Shown here: piece by piece, positions 56,817-64,000 of the stretch | Numbering within the stretch: the stretch's first letter is position 1 | Layout: every line of letters begins with the position of its first letter | Assembly (NCBI GenBank): GCA_902558885.1 | Contig: CACEFQ010000003.1 | Location: 62,001 to 126,000, forward strand | DNA: 64,000 nt | Source of the DNA: an uncultured SAR116 cluster alpha proteobacterium | Lineage (GTDB): Bacteria; Pseudomonadota; Alphaproteobacteria; Puniceispirillales; Marisalimonadaceae | Direction: 5' to 3' | The notes under the pieces: generated by a model | What the model saw: the letters and a program-made list of their open reading frames with translations, nothing else | What the model was told of the DNA's origin: nothing | The model's database searches: none | Program-made: the position numbers and the translations under genes

Positions 56817-57950
56817 TTAGGTAATCTCAAATTTTTTAATTAATAAGTCAGTGATAGCGCTTATATTGTTTAAATCTAAAGAGGGAATATCTGTATTTAA
56901 CTTCTCATCTGAAGCTATTGCAAAAATATTACTATCATCCTCATGTAAAAATGTTTTACCAATTTCACGTCTAAAAACTTCAAGTTTTGGAATTTTTTCG
57001 TTTTTATAACCTTCAACTATAATTATATCACACTTATTTAATGGACTTTTGGCAAAAATTTCTAACATTTCAAACAAACTTTTTTCTTCTTCATTGTCAT
57101 TTTCTTGAATAAGAGCAAATCTCTCTTTTGATGAAATCACTATTGGTCGAGCTCCAGCTTCTCTAAGGTTATATGAATCTTTACCTGGTTTATCTATATC
57201 AAATTTGTGATGTGCGTGTTTAAGAGTTCCAACTTTAATTCCTATTTTTGTAAAATTTTCTATTAATTTAGCACATAATGTTGTCTTCCCAGAGCCAGAC
57301 CAACCAGCAAGACCAAATATGGGTGGAAGTTTCCCAAGTATTTGCTTTGCAGTAATTAAATCCTTAGGTGAGTTTAGGTTTGTGAAGGGATCAAATTTTG
57401 ATGTGTCAATGGTATCAAAATTTACATAAGCAGTCTGAAGTTGAGAGGTAAAAATATCAATTTTTCTTATACCTTCTTCAATTGCTTTTTTTAATATTAA
57501 ATTATTATCAGTTTTCCATAATGCTATTACAGGATGGTTAAAGCCTCTTGATTTTGCAACAACTAAATCTGCATTTGGATTTTCATTTTTAGCTTTAACT
57601 AAAGATTCAATTAAATTTTTTGGAAGAAAAGGTGTGTCACAAGGTAAAGTTAGAACCCAATTTTGCTTTATATTTTTTGCCCAATTTAAGGAAGCTAAAA
57701 TGCCAACTAATGGACCTAAGTGCCCTTTTAGTGGATCTTCAAGTATTTCGTAACCAAAGTTTTGGAATTTTTCATAATTGGTATTTATATTTAATGCAAT
57801 AGGTGCAGCTTTTCCTGAAACTTTTTCTAAGACATAAGAGATAAGTGGTCTATCCAGTAGGTTGATAAGGGCTTTTTCTTTTCCACCCATTCTTCTTCCT
57901 TTTCCTCCTGCCAGAATAACACACGGAATAATTTCATTATTTTTTTTCAA
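56817..57950 (-). CDS. mobAB: Fused MobA-MobB molybdenum cofactor protein
   Basis: Fusion of 377 residues. Residues to about 205 are MobA, with the nucleotidyl-transferase motif VILAGGKGRRMGGKEKAL and LPCDTPFLPKNL, attaching GMP to molybdopterin. From about 210 the MobB part shows Walker A GLAGWSGSGKTTL and THKF-like LKHAHHKFDIDKPGKDS. It supplies the bis-MGD form used by FdhA. Twelve bases after fdhD on the same strand. Confidence 0.93.
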   Translation of the reverse strand: MKKNNEIIPCVILAGGKGRRMGGKEKALINLLDRPLISYVLEKVSGKAAPIALNINTNYEKFQNFGYEILEDPLKGHLGPLVGILASLNWAKNIKQNWVLTLPCDTPFLPKNLIESLVKAKNENPNADLVVAKSRGFNHPVIALWKTDNNLILKKAIEEGIRKIDIFTSQLQTAYVNFDTIDTSKFDPFTNLNSPKDLITAKQILGKLPPIFGLAGWSGSGKTTLCAKLIENFTKIGIKVGTLKHAHHKFDIDKPGKDSYNLREAGARPIVISSKERFALIQENDNEEEKSLFEMLEIFAKSPLNKCDIIIVEGYKNEKIPKLEVFRREIGKTFLHEDDSNIFAIASDEKLNTDIPSLDLNNISAITDLLIKKFEIT

Positions 57951-57962
57951 ATTTAAATTGCC

Positions 57963-58841
57963 TCAACTAATTATAGATCTTTGTGCTGATATTACATCTT
58001 CATTCTTGACTGATGTGATATCGCTATCGAAAACAACTCTTTCAATGCCGTTAGCGATAATCATTCTTTTTCCTTTGGCTCTTCCTATCAATGTAAGGCC
58101 AGCTTGTTTTGCAAGTTTTACACCTGATTCTGTGAAACCTGATCTTGAAATCAAAATAGGAATACCCATTTGAACTGTCTTAATTACCATTTCTGAGGTG
58201 AGTCTTCCAGTGGTATAAAAAATTTTATCACTAGTATTTTTATTATTTAAAAAAATCCAACCTGCAATTTTATCAACAGCATTATGCCTTCCAACATCTT
58301 CAACATAAACAAGAGGTGTATCATTTTTACACAAAACACATCCATGTAATGCACCAGCTTTTAGATAGAGACTTGGTCTAGTGTTAACTTTTTTTGAAAT
58401 TGAATAAATCCACGAAGTTTTTATTTTGGTAGTTTTGTCAAGATTTATAGATGAGAAATCATCCATTATATCTCCATAAACAGTTCCAACAGCACAACCG
58501 CTTGTCCTTATTTTTTTTTCCATTTTTTCTTCGTAGTTTGTTTTTCGTTTTGTTCTTACTATTACAACTTGTAAGTCTTCATCATAAGTAACTTCAGAAA
58601 TCACATCATTTTTTTTGAGCATATTTTGGTTTAATAAATATCCAACTGCAAGAAGATCAGGCATATCACCAAGTGTCATAGCAGTAACTATTTCTTGTTT
58701 ATTTAGATAAATCGTTAGAGGTATCTCTTTAACTACAGGGAGTTTTACACATTTACCTGCTTCGTTAACCCCTTCAATCTCTTTTGTTAAATTATCATTT
58801 TCTAAATCTGGTGATATTTCAAATTCTTTATCATTTTCCAT
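57963..58841 (-). CDS. fdhD: FdhD sulfur carrier
   Basis: Transfers sulfur from a desulfurase to molybdopterin in formate dehydrogenase, essential for its activity; 292 residues. Shows VGYLLNQNM, the Cys-bearing RTSGCAVGTVYGD, ALHGCVLCKNDTPLVYVEDVGRHNAVDKIAGW, and TGRLTSEMVIKTVQMGIPILISRS. The usual CGxCG pair is replaced by a single Cys in SGCAVG. Located with moeA and mobAB. Confidence 0.94.
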   Translation of the reverse strand: MENDKEFEISPDLENDNLTKEIEGVNEAGKCVKLPVVKEIPLTIYLNKQEIVTAMTLGDMPDLLAVGYLLNQNMLKKNDVISEVTYDEDLQVVIVRTKRKTNYEEKMEKKIRTSGCAVGTVYGDIMDDFSSINLDKTTKIKTSWIYSISKKVNTRPSLYLKAGALHGCVLCKNDTPLVYVEDVGRHNAVDKIAGWIFLNNKNTSDKIFYTTGRLTSEMVIKTVQMGIPILISRSGFTESGVKLAKQAGLTLIGRAKGKRMIIANGIERVVFDSDITSVKNEDVISAQRSIIS

Positions 58842-58856
58842 CTTAAAACCTAATTT

Positions 58857-59243
58857 TTAACGTTGTTTAGAAGCTGCCCATTGAATAAATTCTTTTGCTT
58901 CTTCTGATAAATGTTGATTTAAATTTAAATATTTTGCTAATAATTCTTTGCCAAAAGGTGTTAAGAGTGTGCCTTTATTTCCTTTTTGCTTTTCTAAAAT
59001 AGGAGTAGGAAATGCTTCTTCAATTGTGTTAAGCAAAAGTTTTGCGCGCTTAGTACTCATGCCCATAAAATTTGCCGCAGCCCTTACAGATCCCATTTGA
59101 TGCACTAAATTGAAAAGTTCCATTTTACCAGCTCCAATCATATGGCCCTGAATATATACTTTTATTCGAATACCATTATCATTCTCTCTTACCAAATTAG
59201 GAGGTAGGGAAGAACGTTTTATGTTTGTTGATCTACTTTTCAT
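58857..59243 (-). CDS. ModE-type DNA-binding regulator
   Basis: Protein of 128 residues with the LysR-like winged helix of ModE, LFNLVHQMGSVRAAANFMGMSTKRAKLLLNTIEEAF, and the LLTPFGKELLAKY wing. It lacks the C-terminal molbindin domain, so metal sensing must come from elsewhere. It opens upstream of fdhD and is divergent from the HTH-PBP regulator. Confidence 0.85.
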   Translation of the reverse strand: MKSRSTNIKRSSLPPNLVRENDNGIRIKVYIQGHMIGAGKMELFNLVHQMGSVRAAANFMGMSTKRAKLLLNTIEEAFPTPILEKQKGNKGTLLTPFGKELLAKYLNLNQHLSEEAKEFIQWAASKQR

Positions 59244-59249
59244 TAACTG

Positions 59250-59264
59250 ATTATAGAATATAAT
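59250..59264. promoter_or_regulatory. Short AT palindrome between two regulators
   Basis: ATTATAGAATATAAT pairs six bases on each side and lies between the divergent ModE-like and HTH-PBP genes. It may be a ModE-like operator or simply overlapping -10 boxes; the AT-only composition makes this weak. Confidence 0.3.
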
Positions 59265-59287
59265 GCTAAAATAAACTAAATATTTTT

Positions 59288-60166
59288 ATGGTAAAAAAAT
59301 TGTCTGATTATTTTACAACTGATGAATTAGCTGAGTTTCTTAGAGTTAAACCAAGAAAAGTTTATGATCTAGTTGCTAAAGAAGAGGTGCCCTTTTCAAG
59401 GGTAATGGGCAAATTATTATTTTCAAAAGAAGAAGTTGCTAATTGGATAGCTGGTAAAAATAATTCAGTCGATAATAAAAAACATCTACCTGATGTATTT
59501 TTAGGAAGCCATGATCCTCTTCTCGAGCATGCAATAAAACAATCTGGATCCGGTATAGCGTTGTCTTTTGATGGGAGTAATAAAGGGCTTGAAAGATTTA
59601 AATTAAATCAAGGAATTGCGACAGGACTTCATGTTTATGATTTTATTTCAAAAAAATGGAATATCCCAAGCGTTGAAGAGCATTTAAATGATAAAGATTT
59701 TGTTCTTATGGAATGGGCAAAAAGAGAAAGAGGTTTAATATTTAAGTCAATTAATGGATCTAAGAAGAGTATAAAAGATTTTAAAGGCCAAATATTAGTT
59801 TCAAGACAACCTGGTTCAGGAGCAGATAATTATTTAAAAAATTTGTTGCAAAGTGAAAATTTGAATTTGTCAGATTTTCTCAAAACAGAAATTGTTTATT
59901 CTGAAATTGATGCAGTATCATTAGTTTTATCTGGGCAAGCTGATGTAACTCTTGGTCTAGCTTCAGAGGCAGAAAAGTATAAACTTAAATTTATTCCAGT
60001 GGTTGAAGAAAGATTTGATTTAGTAATTGATAGATTTTCATGGTTTGAAAATCCGTTTCAAAAACTTTTTGAATTTTCTAGAACGACGGAGTTTATTGAT
60101 ATTGCTTCAAGATTAAAGGGTTATAATATTAAAGATCTTGGTATAATCCACTTTAATAGTAAATAG
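59288..60166 (+). CDS. HTH plus molybdate-binding-protein-like regulator
   Basis: Regulator of 292 residues. The first 55 residues form an excisionase/MerR-like helix-turn-helix (LSDYFTTDELAEFLRVKPRKVYDLVAKEEVPF), and the rest resembles a periplasmic substrate-binding protein (LFSKEEVANW, then SGSGIALSFDGSNKGLERF and the LGLASEAEKYKLKFIPVVEERFDLVID segment). It may sense molybdate, tungstate or formate. Divergent from the ModE gene. Confidence 0.85.
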   Translation: MVKKLSDYFTTDELAEFLRVKPRKVYDLVAKEEVPFSRVMGKLLFSKEEVANWIAGKNNSVDNKKHLPDVFLGSHDPLLEHAIKQSGSGIALSFDGSNKGLERFKLNQGIATGLHVYDFISKKWNIPSVEEHLNDKDFVLMEWAKRERGLIFKSINGSKKSIKDFKGQILVSRQPGSGADNYLKNLLQSENLNLSDFLKTEIVYSEIDAVSLVLSGQADVTLGLASEAEKYKLKFIPVVEERFDLVIDRFSWFENPFQKLFEFSRTTEFIDIASRLKGYNIKDLGIIHFNSK

Positions 60167-60175
60167 GTGTGATCA

Positions 60176-60280
60176 ATGATCAAAGAAATAGGTAAAGGAT
60201 TGTTAGGTGTTCTAATAATTATAACTCTGTTTTTTTTCTTTTTAGCCCTGAAGACTTTTGTATTTTCGCTTTCGTACTAA
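60176..60280 (+). CDS. Possible 34-residue membrane peptide
   Basis: Starts at ATG 60176, ten bases after the regulator stop, and reads MIKEIGKGLLGVLIIITLFFFF, one clear transmembrane helix with a basic N-terminus. A faint AGGTG precedes it. The hydrophobic content could arise from T-rich DNA, so it is tentative. Confidence 0.4.
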   Translation: MIKEIGKGLLGVLIIITLFFFFLALKTFVFSLSY

Positions 60281-60284
60281 ATCT

Positions 60285-61316
60285 TTAAAAAGCTAGTTGA
60301 ACTTTCATACTTTTTTTATTTTTATTTATTGCAAGTTCAAAACCATCAATTGCGTCTTTAAACTCTATTTTATGAGTGATTAATGGATTTACGTCTATTA
60401 ATTTTTTTTTCATCATATTAACAGCTAATTCAAATTCTGAATGAAATCTAAATGAGCCTTTTAAATTTAACTCTTTTGTTGTAACTGATACTAGAGGTAT
60501 CAAGACATCTCCTCCAAGACCAAGTTGTATCAACGTACCTTTTGGCTTGAGGCAATTTATTGAGTCGCTAACACCTTGCGCAGATCCCGAACACTCAATA
60601 GCTATATCAAAATACCCTTTGTTAGATTGATAGTTTTTTAGTTGATCATGTTCTTCTAGAACATTTATAACTCTATCTGCTCCCACAGAATTTGAAAATG
60701 ACAGAGCATTTGTAGAAATATCTGTAACGATTATTTCTTCTGCTCCAGCTCTTCTGGCAGCTGCCACGCATAATGTACCGATAGGTCCTGATCCAGTAAC
60801 CAAAACTTTTTTTCCAAAAATTTTTCCTGCTTGTTTTATAGCATGAAGACAGACTGCAAGCGGTTCTGCCATTGCAGCTTCTTCTGAAGACAGGCCATCA
60901 GCAGGAACGCATTGAAAATCCTCAGCTATTAATATTTCTCTAAATGCACCTTGTATATGTGGAAATGGCATTGCAGATCCATAAAATTTCATATTAATGC
61001 ATTGAATTTGATTTCCGTTAAGGCAAAAATTACATTTATTACATGGTCTTGATGGCGATACAGAAACTAATTGTCCAATTGATAATTTTTTTACATCTGC
61101 CCCAATTTTTGAGATGAAACCAGAAACTTCATGACCTAATATCATTGGCTCTCTTAATTTAATTTGTCCAAATCCACCGTATTTATAATAATGTAGATCT
61201 GTTCCACAAATACCACCGATTGCAATATTAATTTCAACTTGATTAGGTCCCAAATTGTCTACTTGACAATTTTCTATCCTTAAGTCTAGTGGACCATGAA
61301 TTCGTAGAGATTTCAT
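60285..61316 (-). CDS. L-idonate 5-dehydrogenase-like zinc alcohol dehydrogenase
   Basis: Medium-chain dehydrogenase of 343 residues. Catalytic zinc ligands in GICGTDLHYYKY and MILGHEVSGF, structural zinc Cys cluster RPCNKCNFCLNGNQIQC, and cofactor motif GSGPIGTLCVAAA. The nearest well-known type is L-idonate 5-dehydrogenase. With the divergent gluconate-5-dehydrogenase-like gene it could interconvert idonate, 5-ketogluconate and gluconate. Confidence 0.88.
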   Translation of the reverse strand: MKSLRIHGPLDLRIENCQVDNLGPNQVEINIAIGGICGTDLHYYKYGGFGQIKLREPMILGHEVSGFISKIGADVKKLSIGQLVSVSPSRPCNKCNFCLNGNQIQCINMKFYGSAMPFPHIQGAFREILIAEDFQCVPADGLSSEEAAMAEPLAVCLHAIKQAGKIFGKKVLVTGSGPIGTLCVAAARRAGAEEIIVTDISTNALSFSNSVGADRVINVLEEHDQLKNYQSNKGYFDIAIECSGSAQGVSDSINCLKPKGTLIQLGLGGDVLIPLVSVTTKELNLKGSFRFHSEFELAVNMMKKKLIDVNPLITHKIEFKDAIDGFELAINKNKKSMKVQLAF

Positions 61317-61333
61317 TAATTACGCCTTTATCT

Positions 61334-61356
61334 AATTTGAGTTTAAAACTTAAATT
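61334..61356. promoter_or_regulatory. Operator-like palindrome between dehydrogenases
   Basis: A 23-base palindrome with one central A; ten of eleven base pairs match (arms AATTTGAGTTT and AAACTTAAATT, one G-T mismatch). It lies in the 107-base divergent gap, suggesting a shared operator. Confidence 0.5.
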
Positions 61357-61423
61357 CTAGAAAGATAATTGGCAATCTTTTTATTATTACTGTACTTTTA
61401 TATAAATTCAAAATGGAGAAGAA

Positions 61424-62194
61424 ATGGTTTCAGGATTAAAATTATTTGATCTAAATGGTAAAACAGCTCTTATAACCGGCTCATCACAAGGGATTGGATA
61501 TGCTTTGGCTAGGGGTTTGGCTGACGCGGGCTCTGATATAATATTGAATGGTAGAAATACTGAAAAAGTAAAACAATCAGCTGAAGTAATTGATACTAAG
61601 CAAAAGATCTTTCAATTATGTTTTGATGTTACTGATTATGAACAGACAAAGCGTTCCATTGATAAGTTTGAAAAAGAAATTAGGCCAATTGATATTTTAA
61701 TTAATAATGCTGGAATGCAATTTAGAACTCCCCTAGAAGACTTCCCACCTAAAATGTTTGAGCAATTATTAAAGACAAATATCTCTTCAGTTTTTAATGT
61801 AAGTCAAGTTGTTGCAAAATATATGATTAAAAGAGGCAAAGGTAAGATTATAAATATAGCAAGTGTACAGACATCATTAGCTAGACCAGGGATTGCGCCT
61901 TACACAGCAACAAAGGGTGCCGTAGGAAACATTACAAAAGGTATGGCTACAGACTGGGCAAAATATGGTATTCAATGCAATGCTATTGCTCCAGGCTATT
62001 TTGATACACCTTTAAATGCGACTCTTGTTTCCGATGATGATTTCACAGCATGGTTAAAAAAAAGAACTCCAGCAGGCAGGTGGGGTGAAGTTCATGAACT
62101 AGTTGGTGCTAGTATTTTTTTAAGTTCTGCAGCCTCAAATTTTGTAAATGGCCATACACTTTACGTTGATGGCGGAATAACTGCATCACTGTAG
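61424..62194 (+). CDS. Gluconate 5-dehydrogenase-like SDR
   Basis: SDR of 256 residues with TGSSQGIGYALARGLADAG, NNAGMQFRTPLEDF, catalytic Ser in NIASVQTS, Tyr-Lys in YTATKGAVG, and the C-terminal GHTLYVDGG. The long IAPGYFDTPLN and LKKRTPAGRWGE segments match gluconate 5-dehydrogenases. A gagaag-type site precedes ATG. Confidence 0.9.
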   Translation: MVSGLKLFDLNGKTALITGSSQGIGYALARGLADAGSDIILNGRNTEKVKQSAEVIDTKQKIFQLCFDVTDYEQTKRSIDKFEKEIRPIDILINNAGMQFRTPLEDFPPKMFEQLLKTNISSVFNVSQVVAKYMIKRGKGKIINIASVQTSLARPGIAPYTATKGAVGNITKGMATDWAKYGIQCNAIAPGYFDTPLNATLVSDDDFTAWLKKRTPAGRWGEVHELVGASIFLSSAASNFVNGHTLYVDGGITASL

Positions 62195-62286
62195 ATAAAT
62201 ATTCTTCAAAATAAAAAAAAATAATTGAAAATTAAAAAAATTTTCTATAAAATTACATTTAGGAAAATTTTTTTTTAGAGTTAGCT

Positions 62287-62757
62287 TTGTTAGATGATAT
62301 TGACATCAAAATATTAAGTGTTGTTCAAAAAAATGCTGGACTACCCTTATCTGAAATTTCCAAAAGAGTAGGTGTGTCTCCTACTCCGTGCTGGAATAGA
62401 ATAAAAAAAATGGAAGAAGTAGGTGTGATTTCTGCAAGAACAATTGTTCTTAATAGAAAGGCTATTAATTTATCAATTGTAGTTTTTTTATCTATAAGGG
62501 TAAGTCATCATTCAAAAGACTGGGTTGATAAATTTCAAAATATAATCAATAAGTATGACGAAATTATAGAAACTCATAGGATTACGGGCTCAGATACGGA
62601 TTATATGCTAAAGATTGTTGTTCCAAGTATAGAGGAGTATGATAATTTTCAACAGAAGTTAATTGGTGAGCTTGAATTTACTAAAATGTCTTCAAGCATA
62701 TCCCTTCAAGAAATGAAAAACTCTCATATTTTGCCTCTTACTCAATTTCAAAATTAG
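62287..62757 (+). CDS. Lrp/AsnC-family transcription regulator
   Basis: Regulator of 156 residues. The N-terminal winged helix LDDIDIKILSVVQKNAGLPLSEISKRVGVSPTPCWNRIKKMEE is followed by a RAM ligand domain with TGSDTDYMLKIVVPSIEEYDNF. TTG 62287 is the only sensible start; ribosome site is weak. Control of the neighbouring dehydrogenases is a guess. Confidence 0.92.
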   Translation: MLDDIDIKILSVVQKNAGLPLSEISKRVGVSPTPCWNRIKKMEEVGVISARTIVLNRKAINLSIVVFLSIRVSHHSKDWVDKFQNIINKYDEIIETHRITGSDTDYMLKIVVPSIEEYDNFQQKLIGELEFTKMSSSISLQEMKNSHILPLTQFQN

Positions 62758-63569
62758 TTAGCATTTGGGAAGAACAATTGCTCTCCTTTTACTTTAAATG
62801 CCTTTATTTTGCTTTGTCCTTCAGAGGAGGTAAGCCATTTGATAAACTTATTGGCAATATTAGATTTTACATTTGGGCATCTAGCAGGGTTTACTAGTGT
62901 AATTCCATACTGATTAAATAAAATATTGCTTTTTTCAGTAAATATTTTCAATTCATCTTTATTATTAAAATTTATCCATGATGCTCTATCTGTTATGGTG
63001 TAGGCTCCCATACCATTTGCTAAATTTAGAGTTGCTCCCATTCCAGACCCAGCTTCTCTATACCAATTACCAGAAAATTTTAATGGATTTAATTTAGTTT
63101 TTTTCCAAATACTCATTTCTTTAAAATGAGTACCTGAATCATCACCGCGTGAAACGAAGATAGATGATGTTTTAAATATTTTTTTAAATGCTTCTAATGG
63201 GCTGTCCTTATCATTTATTCGTGCAGGGTTTTGTTTAGGTCCAATTATTATGAAATCATTGTACATAAGGTCTTTTCTATTTATGCCAAAGCCTTTTTTA
63301 ACAAAATTTAATTCTCTTTCCTTTGCATGAACTATGATTACATCACCATCACAATTACTGGCGTTTTTTAATGCTGCGCCAGTGCCAACCGATACCACAT
63401 GTGCATCTACATTAATTTTTGATTTTACTATTGGGAGTATGTAATTATAAAACCCAGAATTATAAGTAGAGGTTGTTGATTGAATAATTAATGCTTCTTT
63501 AGCAAAGATAAGCTTTGGAAGAAAAAATAATAAAAATAATAAAAATAAATTTTTAAATAAAACAAACAT
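62754..63569 (-). CDS. tupA: Tungstate ABC transporter binding protein
   Basis: Periplasmic binding protein of about 271 residues. The signal peptide (FLLFLLFFLPKLIFA) is followed by TupA-type TTSTYNSGFYNYILP, VGTGAALKNASNCDGDVIIVHAKERE and FVSRGDDSGTHFKEMSIWK. TupA binds tungstate more tightly than molybdate in studied cases. ATG 63569 chosen over TTG 63572. It is transcribed away from tupB. Confidence 0.92.
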   Translation of the reverse strand: MFVLFKNLFLLFLLFFLPKLIFAKEALIIQSTTSTYNSGFYNYILPIVKSKINVDAHVVSVGTGAALKNASNCDGDVIIVHAKERELNFVKKGFGINRKDLMYNDFIIIGPKQNPARINDKDSPLEAFKKIFKTSSIFVSRGDDSGTHFKEMSIWKKTKLNPLKFSGNWYREAGSGMGATLNLANGMGAYTITDRASWINFNNKDELKIFTEKSNILFNQYGITLVNPARCPNVKSNIANKFIKWLTSSEGQSKIKAFKVKGEQLFFPNAN

Positions 63570-63592
63570 CAAAAAGCTAAATTAATTGCATA

Positions 63593-63611
63593 TTATGTAA
63601 ATTTCACATAA
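63593..63611. promoter_or_regulatory. Palindrome between tupA and tupB
   Basis: The 19-base sequence TTATGTAAATTTCACATAA has outer arms TTATGT and ACATAA perfectly paired. It lies between the two divergent tungstate-transport starts (24 bases from tupA, 40 from tupB), the expected place for a metal-responsive operator. Confidence 0.5.
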
Positions 63612-63650
63612 ATTAACATATTAAAACATAAATAATCAAGGTAATTATGT

Positions 63651-64000
63651 ATGATATTAGAATCATTTACACATGCATTTGATTTGGTTTTAACTTTAGA
63701 CAAAGATTTTTTTGAGATTCTTTTACTTTCAATGAAAGTTAGCTGTCTTTCATTACTCTTATCTTGTTTAGTGGGTTTACCAATTGGGACATTTTTGGCT
63801 ATTAAAAGCTTTTGGGGTAGACATACTGTTCTAATCATATTCAATGCTATGATGGGTTTGCCTCCAGTTGTTGTAGGATTAATAGTATACTTATTAATTT
63901 CACGATCAGGTCCATTTGGTTGGCTAGGTGTATTGTACACACCTACGGCTATGATTATAGCTCAAATGATTTTGATTATTCCTATTATAGTTTCATTAAC
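63651..64000 (+). CDS. tupB: Tungstate ABC transporter permease (3' end outside window)
   Basis: The first 116 residues of an inner-membrane permease: an amphipathic start, then hydrophobic helices including LLLSMKVSCLSLLLSCLVGLP and MMGLPPVVVGLIVYLLI. The sequence GLPPVVVGLIVY and SRSGPFGWLGVLYTPTAMI are typical of TupB. The window ends mid-gene. A minus-strand open frame over this stretch is its shadow. Confidence 0.9.
   Translation, partial: MILESFTHAFDLVLTLDKDFFEILLLSMKVSCLSLLLSCLVGLPIGTFLAIKSFWGRHTVLIIFNAMMGLPPVVVGLIVYLLISRSGPFGWLGVLYTPTAMIIAQMILIIPIIVSL

Noticed and set aside
63593-63940. Minus-strand 115-residue open frame
   Set aside because: It is antisense to the tupB permease, whose codons and membrane helices are clearly real on the plus strand.
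1-64000. CRISPR arrays, transposases, rRNA, known riboswitches
   Set aside because: I scanned intergenic regions and saw no spaced repeats, IS-like ends, rRNA segments or riboswitch cores; short gaps upstream of metA leave no room for one.

Overview
The window is AT-rich, densely packed bacterial chromosome. Several families point to an alphaproteobacterium: COQ9, the DUF1013/TrcR cell-cycle regulator, a formate dehydrogenase locus with DUF3305/DUF3306, and a run of small proteins I place in DUF5076, DUF6494, DUF6505 and DUF6352. Short intergenic gaps, AT-rich codons and many overlapping starts and stops resemble marine streamlined lineages (SAR116, HIMB59 or AEGEAN-169-like). That placement is inference. 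No rRNA or CRISPR array is visible, and no insertion sequence was recognised.

Layout. 1-5.5 kb: sugar-phosphate operon tkt (5' end cut off) - pgk - gap - rpe - gph. 5.5-6.5 kb: an SDR dehydrogenase. 6.58 kb: tRNA-Arg(CCU), followed by a very AT-rich surface-sugar island (epimerase, PseG-like, NeuB/PseI-like, small HAD protein and a decayed ORF). 10.6-27.2 kb: housekeeping genes, including a haloacetate-dehalogenase-like hydrolase, oligoendopeptidase F, an ABC1 kinase, pntAB, rpsU, COQ9, metA, purEK, trcR, ygfZ, leuA (with a probable leader peptide) and lepA. 27.3 kb: tRNA-Ser(GGA), then a Pho-box-like triple repeat and a tiny ORF. 27.7-30.6 kb: a divergent cluster of small alpha+beta-barrel, tautomerase and NTF2-like proteins around palindromic DNA. 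30.8-39.2 kb: transporter, yaaA split by a frameshift at a run of nine A, amidohydrolase, pyrE-like gene, Sel1 protein, PhyH dioxygenase, acyltransferase and amidase.

39.3-60.2 kb is the highlight: a nearly self-contained molybdenum/tungsten formate dehydrogenase supercluster. It holds Mrp/ApbC, a lipoate-ligase-like protein, unknown families, a multi-cluster ferredoxin, DUF3305, DUF3306, a TorD-like chaperone, a TAT-target peptide, FdhA, FdhB, a small lipoprotein and the cytochrome b subunit. These are followed by a seven-bladed WD40 propeller fused to cytochrome c, a 40-residue membrane protein, an exported HtrA-like protease, MoeA, a 2OG-oxygenase-like protein, a MobA-MobB fusion, FdhD, a ModE-type regulator and an HTH-plus-binding-protein regulator. 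At 62.7-64 kb tungstate uptake genes (tupA and the start of tupB) diverge around a palindrome. Together they suggest oxidation of formate in the periplasm by a Tat-exported, probably W- or Mo-dependent enzyme that passes electrons to the membrane. Between the two blocks lie idonate/gluconate-type dehydrogenases and an Lrp/AsnC regulator.
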